Origin: Botryococcus braunii
Lineage: Eukaryota > Chlorophyta > Trebouxiophyceae
DNA length: 12,500 bases
Direction: 5' to 3'
Assembly: GCA_002005505.1 (NCBI GenBank)
Contig: KV908345.1
Coordinates: 150,001-162,500, forward strand
Both the position numbers and the translations under genes were made by a program. The notes below the pieces were generated by a model. It did not search any database, was not told where the DNA came from, and saw only the letters and a program-made list of their open reading frames with translations. Below are positions 1 to 12,500 of this stretch, piece after piece (the first letter of the stretch is position 1; each line of letters opens with the position of its first letter).

Positions 1-13
1 TGTGTTTGTGCAG

Positions 14-139
14 GACGAGCGGGGCGGGCGGGAGGCCGGCTTTGACTGTGTGGGATATCCAGTCGTTGGAAGAGCTCGAGGGCCGAGCGATCGCAGTCGA
101 CAACCACTGCTTTGGGTGTACCGCGGGATCCGGGTCTAG
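14..139 (+). other. Possible last exon of a gene extending to the left
   Basis: TTTGTGCAG at 5-13 looks like a splice acceptor. The frame from 14 is open for 41 codons (beginning DERGGREAGFDCVGYPVVG) and stops at TAG 137-139, inside the first copy of the GGCCATGG repeat. I recognise no domain. The frame is also open to the left edge of the window. Very uncertain. Confidence 0.18.
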
Positions 140-260
140 CTGCCAAGGAGCCGTTGCCTGATTAGGCCATGGCCATGGGGAGCGGGCGGGATCCGGGTCT
201 AGCTGCCAGGAGCCGTTGCCTGATTAGGCCATGGCCATGGGGAGCGGACGACAGCCACTG
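123..260 (+). repeat. GGCCATGG repeat, left cluster (two copies)
   Basis: Two direct copies 63 bp apart (from 123 and from 186) of a unit beginning GCGGGATCCGGGTCTAGCTG and ending GCCATGGCCATGGGGAGCGG. They differ mainly by a single A. The linker after copy 2 (CAGCCACTGCTTC) recurs between copies in the right cluster. Confidence 0.92.
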
Positions 261-271
261 CTTCTGACACG

Positions 272-282
272 GGTTCAATTCC
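272..282 (+). other. tRNA B-box-like motif beside the repeat cluster
   Basis: GGTTCAATTCC fits the RNA polymerase III internal B-box consensus (GGTTCRANTCC). A weak A-box-like TAGCTGCCAGG lies at 200-210. No tRNA cloverleaf can be drawn, so this is at most a tRNA-derived SINE remnant and may be chance. Confidence 0.25.
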
Positions 283-283
283 C

Positions 284-800
284 CTAAGAAACGACAGATT
301 TCTCCTTAGAGAGTAAATAACGTGCTTTTGTTCCACACTCTCTGTAATATATTCCATGTCACCCCAGTGGAGGAAAGCCCGACCATGAATGAAAAAAGTC
401 TTCTTTGAGAAACAACCTTTGGTGTGAAGCAGTTTGATGTCTTCATTTCCTGCAAACGGATTTCTCTATTTTTGAACAATGGCTCAAAAAGTCCTAGCCT
501 CGAACAGTTTTTTGCCAGCCAAGCTGGTAAAAATGAATGTCCAACCTTCAGGAGACGGTCGGTGTAAGGCTAAATGTCAGAAGGTGGTGGGAGTGAATTG
601 TAAAAACCATTCCTTTTGAGAGAAAAAGTCCAGCGAAGTAGGTAGAGTGAATTTGTTCAAATGGAAATCTTACATTTTTAATGTAAGGAAGAGACTTCGT
701 GTCATCTTGGATCTAATTGCAACGGGGGAGCTGCTGCTGCTGTGTGGGGTTACAACGAAGCTGTTAGGCCCGCCGATAGTAAAATAGTAGCAACGATTCC
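284..800. other. Non-coding stretch, no gene seen
   Basis: All frames are short and I recognise no protein. The DNA is AT-richer than its flanks and contains a short CTG run at about 730-741. No repeat copies are seen. Confidence 0.5.
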
Positions 801-809
801 ATTTTCACT

Positions 810-840
810 GTATTTAACATGCATTGAGCATGTTAAATAC
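810..840 (+). repeat. Perfect inverted repeat (hairpin)
   Basis: GTATTTAACATGC (810-822), loop ATTGA, GCATGTTAAATAC (828-840): a 13-bp perfect stem. CCATT upstream and AATGG downstream can extend it after mismatches. It lies directly after the stop of a - strand open frame (841-1230). Confidence 0.95.
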
Positions 841-1230
841 TCAATGGAAGCCATGCTCTTGGCACATCGCCGATACATAATTCAACCTATCAAGATGTAG
901 AAGGGCTTGTGGATATGTTCTGTACTCGATCAGCTTTTCAGTCCCCCCGATGTAGTAATCCAAAGCCCCCCGCATCCGCTTCCATTCTAGGGGCGCCTTT
1001 GTCACAGAATCAGACCTTTCGCGTACCGCGGGATCCGGGTCCAGTTGTCGAGGAGCCGGTGCCTGATTAGGCCATGGCCATGGGAAGCGGTCAAGAGCCT
1101 CTGCTTCCGGTGTACCACGGCACCGTCGCCTGATCAGGCCATGGCCATGGGGAGCGGTCCACAGCCACTGCTTCAGGTGAATCGCAGGATGTGGGTCTGG
1201 CTGCCAAGGGCAGTTGCTTGATGAGGCCAT
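841..1230 (-). other. Unassigned - strand open frame over the GGCCATGG repeats
   Basis: 129 codons. The first ~70 are translated repeat (PHGHGLI and PWPWPNQ type peptides). The last ~60, [19 protein letters not shown] onward to MCQEHGFH, lie outside the repeat and have a protein-like, helix-forming composition. No family recognised. The stop directly abuts the hairpin at 810-840. It might be a small terminal exon or chance. Confidence 0.2.
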
Positions 1231-1246
1231 GGCCGTGGGGAGTGGG
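1020..1246 (+). repeat. GGCCATGG repeat, right cluster (three copies)
   Basis: Copies at about 1024-1090, 1117-1157 (lacking the GATCCGGGTCTAGCTGCC part) and 1183-1246, same orientation as the left cluster, separated by 25-bp linkers containing the CTGCTTC motif. The third copy is more diverged. The family therefore spans two clusters about 0.8 kb apart, with unrelated sequence between. Confidence 0.9.
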
Positions 1247-1520
1247 TTGGACTCCGAGGGAGATTACGAGCTTGTTGGGTCGGACGTGCTGGGTCCCAAG
1301 CTGCTTGTCAACCAACAAGCAATTGCTTGTCCTATGATGACCTCCTCGCTCCTCCGCTGCTCTGTTCTCTGTCTAATTGTGCTGCTTAAGCACAACCCCT
1401 CACGAGGAGCTGGCTGGTTTAACGCATTAGGGTCCATGTACAGGCCAGCGTCCAGGCCTGCATATTGTTGAGTTGCCAGTGAAGCGGGAAGGAGTTGCCA
1501 CAATTGCTGGGGTGCAAGCA
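1247..1520. other. No supported gene
   Basis: Open frames on both strands here are short, overlap one another and show no recognisable motif. They run into the GGCCATGG repeat on the left and the C-run on the right. Confidence 0.5.
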
Positions 1521-1607
1521 CCCCCCGCCCCCCCGCCCCCCCCCCCCCCCCCCCAAAAAAAAGAAAAGAAAAGAAAAGAAAAAGAAAAAGAAAAAGAAAA
1601 GAAACGA
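1521..1607 (+). repeat. C-run followed by (A)nG tract
   Basis: C-rich 1521-1553, then purine-only AAAAG/AAAAAG units to about 1603. The switch from all-C to A/G is abrupt. It produces G-rich and poly-Phe or Lys/Glu-rich artefact frames. Confidence 0.95.
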
Positions 1608-2062
1608 ACCCAAGATTTTTGCGTGTTGAACCACCTGGGACTAGGAGAAAACACGTTGTGGGACAGAAGGCAGTAGCTAATAGGAAGAAGAAAACTTATA
1701 GGAAGAAGAATGCTCTCATGAAAAGAAAAAGACCATCACGCTTTCACTCCTGTCCTCCACCTAATCCCTGGTCCTCAAACGCTTCAACAAGCCCTGCTTA
1801 GGGAGGTAGGGCTGTTGAACAGGAGGCTTGTATTGGGTTAGAAAAAGTGTACAGTGCATTGCTGAGCCTCATTGAAGCGTGGCCGGATGGCCACTTTGGT
1901 AGGCTATCAACGCAAAGGAACATGGAGAGGCGTCAGGTTATGGGCAAGGCGAACATTTGAACAGAAGGCAGAGGTCAGGACACGTAATAGATCGTCGGTC
2001 TCTGGGCCGATGAGCCCAGCCTCTGACTACCGTGATACGTGTCTGACAGAAGTGAGCATTAC
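1608..2062. other. Non-coding stretch, no gene seen
   Basis: Contains repeated AGGAAGAAGAAAA-type purine motifs near 1682-1712. Open frames of 60-67 codons lack any family signature and are not convincing. Confidence 0.5.
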
Positions 2063-2143
2063 GGGTGCTGTTTGAACTTGCCCTGATCAGGGCTCATGAG
2101 TTTGCATCGTACAATGCAACTCAGGGCAAAATCAAACAGCACC
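2063..2143 (+). repeat. 81-nt imperfect fold-back element
   Basis: GGGTGCTGTTTGA (2063-2075) pairs perfectly with TCAAACAGCACCC (2132-2144 region); TTGCCCTGA pairs with TCAGGGCAA; GTTTGCAT pairs with ATGCAAC around loop CGTACA. The left arm carries an extra ~13 nt (TCAGGGCTCATGA), which with the preceding bases forms the palindrome CCCTGATCAGGG. It could be a small MITE, a hairpin RNA gene or a decayed inverted duplication. Confidence 0.88.
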
Positions 2144-2144
2144 C

Positions 2145-3005
2145 ATAGCGGGCCCTACTTCCCTTCCAGTTGCATTGTTAAAAGAAAGAGCACACAATGT
2201 ACTTTGCATCACAACGCATAAAGTCAGTTCGTGGTTCCAATTCGGATGTACCATCACCGTGTCATTGAGATGCAGGACACCCTAGCTGTACCTTCTTTCA
2301 ACAGGAGCGGATGTGCTTGTCGTCGAGGTAGTGACACAACGCGGTGTCACTGTTGGAAAATGAACCGTTTCCTTGCGTAGGAGAGACCCCATGCCATCCC
2401 GTTGCTCCTAGAAACTAATGACGCCATGGTGTAATTTGTAGTACGCCCACAAAAGTGGCCCATTTACAATTTGGCCATTGCAATAGTTTCATCGAAAGTC
2501 TAGCAGTCGCCAATTTCGGGGGACATAGTGTCTTGAAGTAGGTCAAACTTGTTCCCCTTAGCTTTTAGCCTCATACTTATAAGCAAGAGTGAGGCCTATC
2601 CTAACCGCACACAATACTTTGTTTAAATCCTCATGCTTCATTTAGAAAATCAACTCGAAAGAGTTTCCTTTCATTGAACGAAAATCCGAGGGAGCTCATT
2701 TATACAAGGTTTAGCACCTTTTGTGAGGAATATAACGTTCATGAACAGGTGCTCCGCTTCTTGGCAATCTTGCTTCGAAATATCTTAAATCAAACGTTAC
2801 ATTATTGGTGGCAATCTGTAATTTCTGTAACAACCCTGCCATTGTTCTTGGCAAGTTCTCCCATCTGCGCCAATGGGCGTAGACCGTATCACAACACTGT
2901 GGTCTTGTCGTTCCAGTATACGAAATTTTTTTCCTTCTTTGAGCTTAGCATGTTAGTGTGTATGCCAACAGGACTTAAACCAGTGAAGATCTACGTAGAT
3001 CCCCG
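2145..3005. other. Non-coding stretch, no gene seen
   Basis: No recognised coding segment. A 28-bp motif at 2585-2612 recurs at 11742-11769. The open frame that starts at 2674 continues only because it reads into the CT repeat. Confidence 0.5.
2585..2612 (+). repeat. 28-bp dispersed motif, copy 1
   Basis: AAGAGTGAGGCCTATCCTAA followed by CCGCACAC. It matches 11742-11769 at 26 of 28 positions, same strand; flanks are unrelated. Confidence 0.75.
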
Positions 3006-3533
<528 letters not shown>

Positions 3534-4161
3534 GCGAACAGCTCTGATACAGTACACTAGTGCATTTCCAGTGCAGCAACTACGTCCAGCACCTTGCCTT
3601 CAAACACCAGTCGCTAGTTGTTTTCCCTTGCCAATCTTACTCATGTAGCACTAGCCTGTGTTTCATATTTCTGATGAGCCCAAACGATTCTGTAGTGCCT
3701 TAATTTGCATCCACCTTCTTTTGAAAATTACTTAGGAGGACCGTTCATCAGGTGCCTGAAAATACCTGACTTGTAAGTGCATACTCTTATTGTACAGGAG
3801 CGACATTGTGTATACTTGAAGCATATGCCGCATAGAAGTTTGGGAGAATGTACAACAGAACGTAGAAGATAACCATGTAATAAACTCACAGAGTATTTGT
3901 AGCATGTACAACAATGTATTATTTGTGTCGGTCTTCCAGATTCCGCGGAACTTCTGGCAGACCGCCGTTTTGGGGTGGCGTCACCGTGCCACGCCCGCAT
4001 GTTGGCAATGGCCAGTCAGAGCTAGTACTGACTCACTACCGTTTGTGACCACAACATGATGTATTACGTGCTGTTCTGCACGAGGATCACTAAAGTTGCT
4101 GTTTGCTCACCGTTAAAAGACATCGTATTGCAATATCTTTAACTTTAGTTGTAACACTAGG
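3534..4161. other. Upstream region of the aminotransferase gene
   Basis: Presumed promoter and 5' UTR, but no clear TATA box or initiator can be named. A hairpin lies at 3930-3963. Open frames on the - strand here look random. Confidence 0.4.
3930..3963 (+). repeat. Hairpin about 200 bp upstream of the start codon
   Basis: GGTCTTCCAGA (3930-3940) pairs with TCTGGCAGACC (3953-3963) with one mismatch. Between them lies the 10-bp palindrome TTCCGCGGAA (3941-3950). Confidence 0.8.
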
Positions 4162-9482
<5,321 letters not shown>

Positions 9483-10199
9483 AGCTTGTTTGTGGTGGTT
9501 TGCGTTTTGAAGGTTGTGATGTGTGTTTAGCAGCGTTGTGTTTGTCAAGAAAACTTGTGCTGTTCGGCCGATTAGATGGTTGAAATGCAAGAGGTCAGTG
9601 AGCTGTGTTGGCCATGTACATGACATGCCCTAATTCTTTATTGTGTACCTTGGAGTTGTGTGAGCTTTGTAAAATTAGGGGCACACTGGGCTTTCCGAAG
9701 ATTGTGAGATGAAGATGCGAAAGTTCGGTCTTGAAGAGCTGTGATACGTGGATTGGTACTTCAGACAATAAGGCATAGTGGGAGGGTGTGAGCACTTTTC
9801 AGCATTTGTCGGGCTGAAGCGTTCGAAAGGCTTCTTGCATAGCCGGCTTCGAAAATTGCTTTCAACCTCTGCAAAGACTCCCCGTGTGGGTCGGAAGTTC
9901 TTTGATACTGCACCACCATACAGCAGACACATTTGAGCGCCGGTATTTTGGGGGCGTGTCTTAAACTAGAGGGTTTTCATACGCATGGCGTGAAGGCCTT
10001 AGGATCGTACACATACTTTACCAGTAAATCCCCCCTAGCAGATTCTTTGTGCACGTGCGATTCCCAAGTACGTGTCCTAGCTCTCTGCTTTGTGTGATCA
10101 TCCAAAGCATTGAAGCAGGAAAAGTTATCGTCAGCTGTGATGGTACTGTCCTGAACTACATATGTACTTCAATCTAGCAGTCAAGCTCAGTTCGTCACC
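9483..10199. other. Probable 3' UTR and intergenic DNA
   Basis: No coding segment recognised. TGTAAA at about 9668 resembles the green-algal poly(A) signal TGTAA, but the lineage is unproven. Frames on the - strand at about 9600-9930 have no recognisable motif. Confidence 0.4.
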
Positions 10200-10226
10200 C
10201 GAGATTTGTATCATTCACAAATCTCG
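10200..10226 (+). repeat. Perfect 10-bp stem-loop
   Basis: CGAGATTTGT (10200-10209), 7-nt loop ATCATTC, ACAAATCTCG (10217-10226). About 720 bp downstream of the gene's stop codon. Confidence 0.93.
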
Positions 10227-10673
10227 TCTGCGTAGTATGGCTTTCATTTGAGGTCAACGCTGCAGCTGCTGCAAAACGATCTTCAAAACGTTTAAATTTC
10301 AAGGGCCTCTCACCTGCTTGACTGGGGGTGAGGGAGATCTGGGCCGGCCTCTTTTGATTGGTTTGATAGGTGCTGAGCAGTCTGACTGGTCCTAACTCCA
10401 GCTCCTGAGCTATCTGATTATGAAAGTGTCCTTGCAGCCTCACAGCAGCGATCCAGATTAACTTCTCCTTTCAAATACGCTGCATAGATGTTTAGGACGT
10501 GTGTGCAATCGAGGCCACTCTGGATGCGGCGAACATCAGTACCTCGTCTTTAATGTATATGATATAAGTTGCGACTGTGGAGTGGTGGCCATGGCTAGGC
10601 GTATTGAGTCCTGATATGAAGGGATTGGCACCCTTTGAGCACACGCATGTATGATTTAGAAAGAACGTTTCTA
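10227..10673. other. No gene seen
   Basis: Only short random frames. A weak CTCACC / GGTGAG pairing occurs at 10307-10330. Confidence 0.45.
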
Positions 10674-10763
10674 ACCGGTACCGGTATACCGGTACTCTAC
10701 AACGATTAGGTCTGAGACGATTAGATTCCGATATTCTAAGACGATTAGGTCTCGGACGATTGA
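10674..10763 (+). repeat. ACCGGT palindromes and ACGATTAG repeats
   Basis: Three ACCGGT hexamers overlap to give ACCGGTACCGGT (10674-10685) and the perfect 18-bp palindrome GTACCGGTATACCGGTAC (10678-10695). Directly after come four ACGATTAG/ACGATTG octamer-like units, two of them inside a direct repeat ACGATTAGGTCT at about 10702 and 10741, spaced 39 bp. Confidence 0.88.
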
Positions 10764-11102
10764 CATTTGGCAGCTGCAGGGTTGTCGCATAGACTCAGAG
10801 AAGTCTAGGTACGATTGACGGGAATGACCTGTCAGGGAAGGTCGTGATGTACTATTCTGCTTGCAATGGACTCGTGGGGCTCCCCTGGTGTTGACCGATT
10901 TCATGATTTTATAAGATGTGCCAAGCCCGCATGAATTCGTGTGGTCCACAGTGTGAGATGCATTTGCCTGCGGGTTTTAAGTATAAGCTAGTGTTGTAAA
11001 TCATCATCATGTTGCTGATTACTGGGCACATCGTTGACTCCCAAGGCGTGATATTCGTTGTTTGAAGCTTTTGATAATCATGCATCTTCTTGCTTTTGTT
11101 CA
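10764..11102. other. No gene seen
   Basis: No recognised coding region on either strand. A - strand open frame spanning 10671-10949 includes the ACGATTAG repeats and shows no family motif. Confidence 0.45.
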
Positions 11103-11220
11103 GCAGGTGGTTTTGTGGATGATCGAGAACCCGTAGAGTGCTGCGACAACAATCATCCCGTAGGCACAGGGGGAGAACTAGTACTACGGTGCTGCTGCCA
11201 TGGAATTGGAGGGTAAACCT
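11103..11220 (+). other. Possible first exon with start codon (MELEGKP) and strong donor
   Basis: GCTGCTGCCATGG at 11190-11202 is an ideal Kozak context. ATG at 11200 reads MELEGKP and is followed directly by GTAAGT at 11221, a near-perfect donor. TTTTGTTCAG ending at 11103 could be an acceptor for a leader exon. No coding exon downstream can be joined with confidence; the nearest coding-like block is the decayed PEPC-like fragment. Confidence 0.3.
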
Positions 11221-11276
11221 GTAAGTACATGTGTATCCACTACATGTCTATCCATATATATCTCACAGTTTATACA

Positions 11277-11296
11277 GTGACATTGTATAATGTCAC
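11277..11296 (+). repeat. Short perfect hairpin
   Basis: GTGACATT, loop GTAT, AATGTCAC: 8-bp perfect stem, just before the duplicated PEPC-like segment. Confidence 0.9.
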
Positions 11297-11606
11297 TTTA
11301 AAAACTTGTTCGGACCGACGGCACCCCAGAGGACCCTGGACAAGCTTGATTCTTAATATTAAACTGCGTGAGGATGCCCAGCCTTTAAAAAAATGCTTGG
11401 AAGTGGACCGAAGGTTTCCGAGAGGACCTTGGAAGAACTGGGCAAGGATGCCATGCCTTTCTTGAACCGGATTGCCAACTTCTTAAACCTAGCCAACATT
11501 GCACGAGGGGAGAACCTGATGTGGAAGGAGAACTTTTGGAAGTTGTCATTGACCAGACTTGCTTCCTGATTGTTGCACCGCCAGGTCTGTCATCTTTGTT
11601 TTTTTT
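11297..11606 (+). pseudogene. Phosphoenolpyruvate carboxylase-like N-terminal fragment, frameshifted
   Basis: The frame through 11372-11569 contains ERTLEELGKDAMPFLNRIAN then FLNLANIARGENLMWKENF and stops at TGA. FLNLANIA is the hallmark helix of the PEPC N-terminal domain. From about 11527 a different frame continues with GELLEVVIDQTCFLIVAPPG, resembling the PEPC segment that leads to the TAHPT motif. The catalytic His of that motif is not there (VAPPG), the segment normally following NLANIA (E-x-H-H-x-x-R-R type) is deleted, and a frameshift is required. PEPC makes oxaloacetate from phosphoenolpyruvate and is about 900-1000 residues long; fewer than 80 codons remain here. I take it as a relic or retro-fragment. 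Identification by motif only. Confidence 0.5.
11307..11355 (+). repeat. Upstream imperfect duplicate of the PEPC-like segment
   Basis: The DNA from TTTAAAAACTTG to TTGATTCT mirrors 11384-11440 (TTTAAAAAAATGCTT onward), sharing GGACCG, AGAGGACC and TGGA at equal spacing. In the same register it reads FKNLFGPTAPQRTLDKLDS, parallel to FKKMLGSGPKVSERTLEELG, then stops at TAA. Gaps of a few bases are needed. Confidence 0.55.
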
Positions 11607-11626
11607 TTTTGGGGGGGGGGGGGGGG
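11598..11626 (+). repeat. T-run followed by G-run
   Basis: About 11 T then about 16 G at the end of the PEPC-like relic. A homopolymer junction of this kind can also be an assembly artefact. Confidence 0.9.
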
Positions 11627-12207
11627 CTGCCAAGCACTTCACACAACATTTCAGCATGCCGCCTTAGCCTAAGGCCTGCTCCTCACTCCTTTACAATGAT
11701 GAAAGCAAAGAAAGTTGATCTCTTTCGATTTCTTTAATATAAAGAGTGAAGCCTGTCCTAACCGCACACCAGAAAGCTTGCATGTGGGTGCGCGGAATCT
11801 AGGGCCCCGAGACAAAAGGTGGTGCAGCCAGAAACACGAGGGGGAGAGGGAGGGCGGGAGGGAAGGGGGAATTTCTTTGCGTAGCAAAAGGGTTATAAGC
11901 TTAAGACCTTCAGGTTTGGGTCGTTGCACGTTGGGCTGGACTTTTTATCCCACTCTCGTAAAGACAGAACTACTTGGAAGGGTCCACCCCCAACTGCATC
12001 GATGATAGTGCAACAACATGAACACCAAGCAGCTCTACATCGCCCAAAGCCCGTCCACAACACAGAAACCGGTGTCCTGCCCACCTAAGGAAGCCATCCA
12101 GAACTTTCCGCACGGCCGATCAAAGCCCAAGGAAAGCAAGGTTGAGTCGCATTCCAGGAGCCTCCTGGTTCTTGTTACATGAGCGATAGTAGGAATACGG
12201 AAAGGGA
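11627..12207. other. No supported gene
   Basis: Contains the second 28-bp motif (11742-11769) and a purine-rich AGGGAGGGCGGGAGGGAAGG tract at 11845-11870. Open frames on both strands are overlapping and unrecognised. Confidence 0.45.
11742..11769 (+). repeat. 28-bp dispersed motif, copy 2
   Basis: AAGAGTGAAGCCTGTCCTAA followed by CCGCACAC; differs from 2585-2612 at two positions. Flanking DNA is not shared. Confidence 0.75.
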
Positions 12208-12500
12208 CTAGTCCAGGTCCATAGAGTCGCTCTTCTTTTGGCTTTCCCGTATGTGCTCCACAAATTCGTCGATGAGAATCGGCCATGCACTGTTATCCTC
12301 AAAGTTCGATAAGTCCGGTTTGACAGTCTGCACCACACACTTCCCCATTGGCGCCGCCTCTTGTGGTCTAGTGCCCGTATGCCCCTTCAGTGCACTTGAA
12401 CTTGCACTCAAACATACTGGACAGGTGTATCGGGCACAGAGGGTAAGTTGTGGGAGTCCACAGCAATAATGAGGCCTATCAAACTCTGCTGAATATTGAA
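12208..12500 (-). CDS. Hypothetical C-terminal exon with Cys-rich, zinc-finger-like start (partial at right edge)
   Basis: On the - strand the frame is open from the window edge to TAG at 12208-12210, about 96 codons. It begins with a Cys-rich part, HYCCGLPQLTLCARYTCPVC, followed by a histidine ten residues later (SALKGHTGTRP). CPVC...H plus TGTRP recalls the C-x2-C...H-TGEKP pattern of C2H2 zinc fingers, but the spacing is two short and the second His is missing. The C-terminus is acidic and ends KKSDSMDLD. A possible acceptor (ACACCTGTCCAG) lies inside the frame but would change frame use. It could be a real last exon, a decayed finger, or chance. Function unknown. Confidence 0.33.
   Translation of the reverse strand, partial: QYSAEFDRPHYCCGLPQLTLCARYTCPVCLSASSSALKGHTGTRPQEAAPMGKCVVQTVKPDLSNFEDNSAWPILIDEFVEHIRESQKKSDSMDLD

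Noticed and set aside
123..1246. Spaced repeats that could suggest a CRISPR array
   Set aside because: Copies are long (about 64 bp), diverged, partly adjacent without spacers, and the linkers are similar to each other. The surrounding DNA is eukaryotic.
1091..1676. Several overlapping 60-85 codon frames on both strands around the C-run
   Set aside because: Composition is dominated by repeat or homopolymer sequence and no frame shows a motif or plausible splice context.

Overview
The window is eukaryotic nuclear DNA. It holds one well supported, intron-rich gene on the + strand (4162-9482, eight coding exons). The flanks on both sides are gene-poor and rich in simple repeats. There are no bacterial-style operons, ribosome binding sites or CRISPR arrays. 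Long CT, GA, GT and CA microsatellites, homopolymer C/G runs and introns of about 0.2-1.15 kb suggest a moderately complex eukaryotic genome. A decayed fragment at about 11.3-11.6 kb resembles phosphoenolpyruvate carboxylase (PEPC), an enzyme absent from animals and fungi, so an alga, plant or related protist is likely. The lineage cannot be fixed from this sequence.

The gene encodes a fold-type I PLP-dependent aminotransferase of the alpha-aminoadipate / kynurenine / aromatic aminotransferase group (AADAT/KAT II in animals, ARO8 in fungi). I rebuilt the exons by matching the reading frame to the family block by block. They join without a frameshift into a predicted 553-residue protein. The PLP lysine (K302), the NPTG motif, the D-x-x-Y pair, the arginine after the PLP lysine and the C-terminal substrate arginine are all present. 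Intron 4 begins with GC rather than GT, directly after the PLP-lysine codon. The last ~84 residues lie beyond the normal end of the family and are unexplained.

Layout: 1-140 possible exon remnant at the left edge; 123-260 and 1020-1246 two clusters of a 60-90 bp repeat built on GGCCATGGCCATGG; 810-840 perfect hairpin; 1521-1607 C-run and A/G tract; 2063-2143 long fold-back; 3006-3308 uninterrupted 303-nt pyrimidine tract, continuing pyrimidine-rich to 3533; 4162-9482 aminotransferase gene, with a (GT)n in intron 4, a ~35-bp minisatellite in intron 5 and (GA)n plus CA/TG tracts in intron 6; 9483-11100 probable 3' UTR and intergenic DNA with two notable palindromes; 11200-11610 a possible short first exon and the PEPC-like relic; 12208-12500 an open frame on the - strand running off the right edge, with a Cys-rich, zinc-finger-like start.

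The remaining open frames are mostly microsatellite or repeat read-through and are not annotated. Only one working gene is firmly supported, so nothing can be said about genes acting together.
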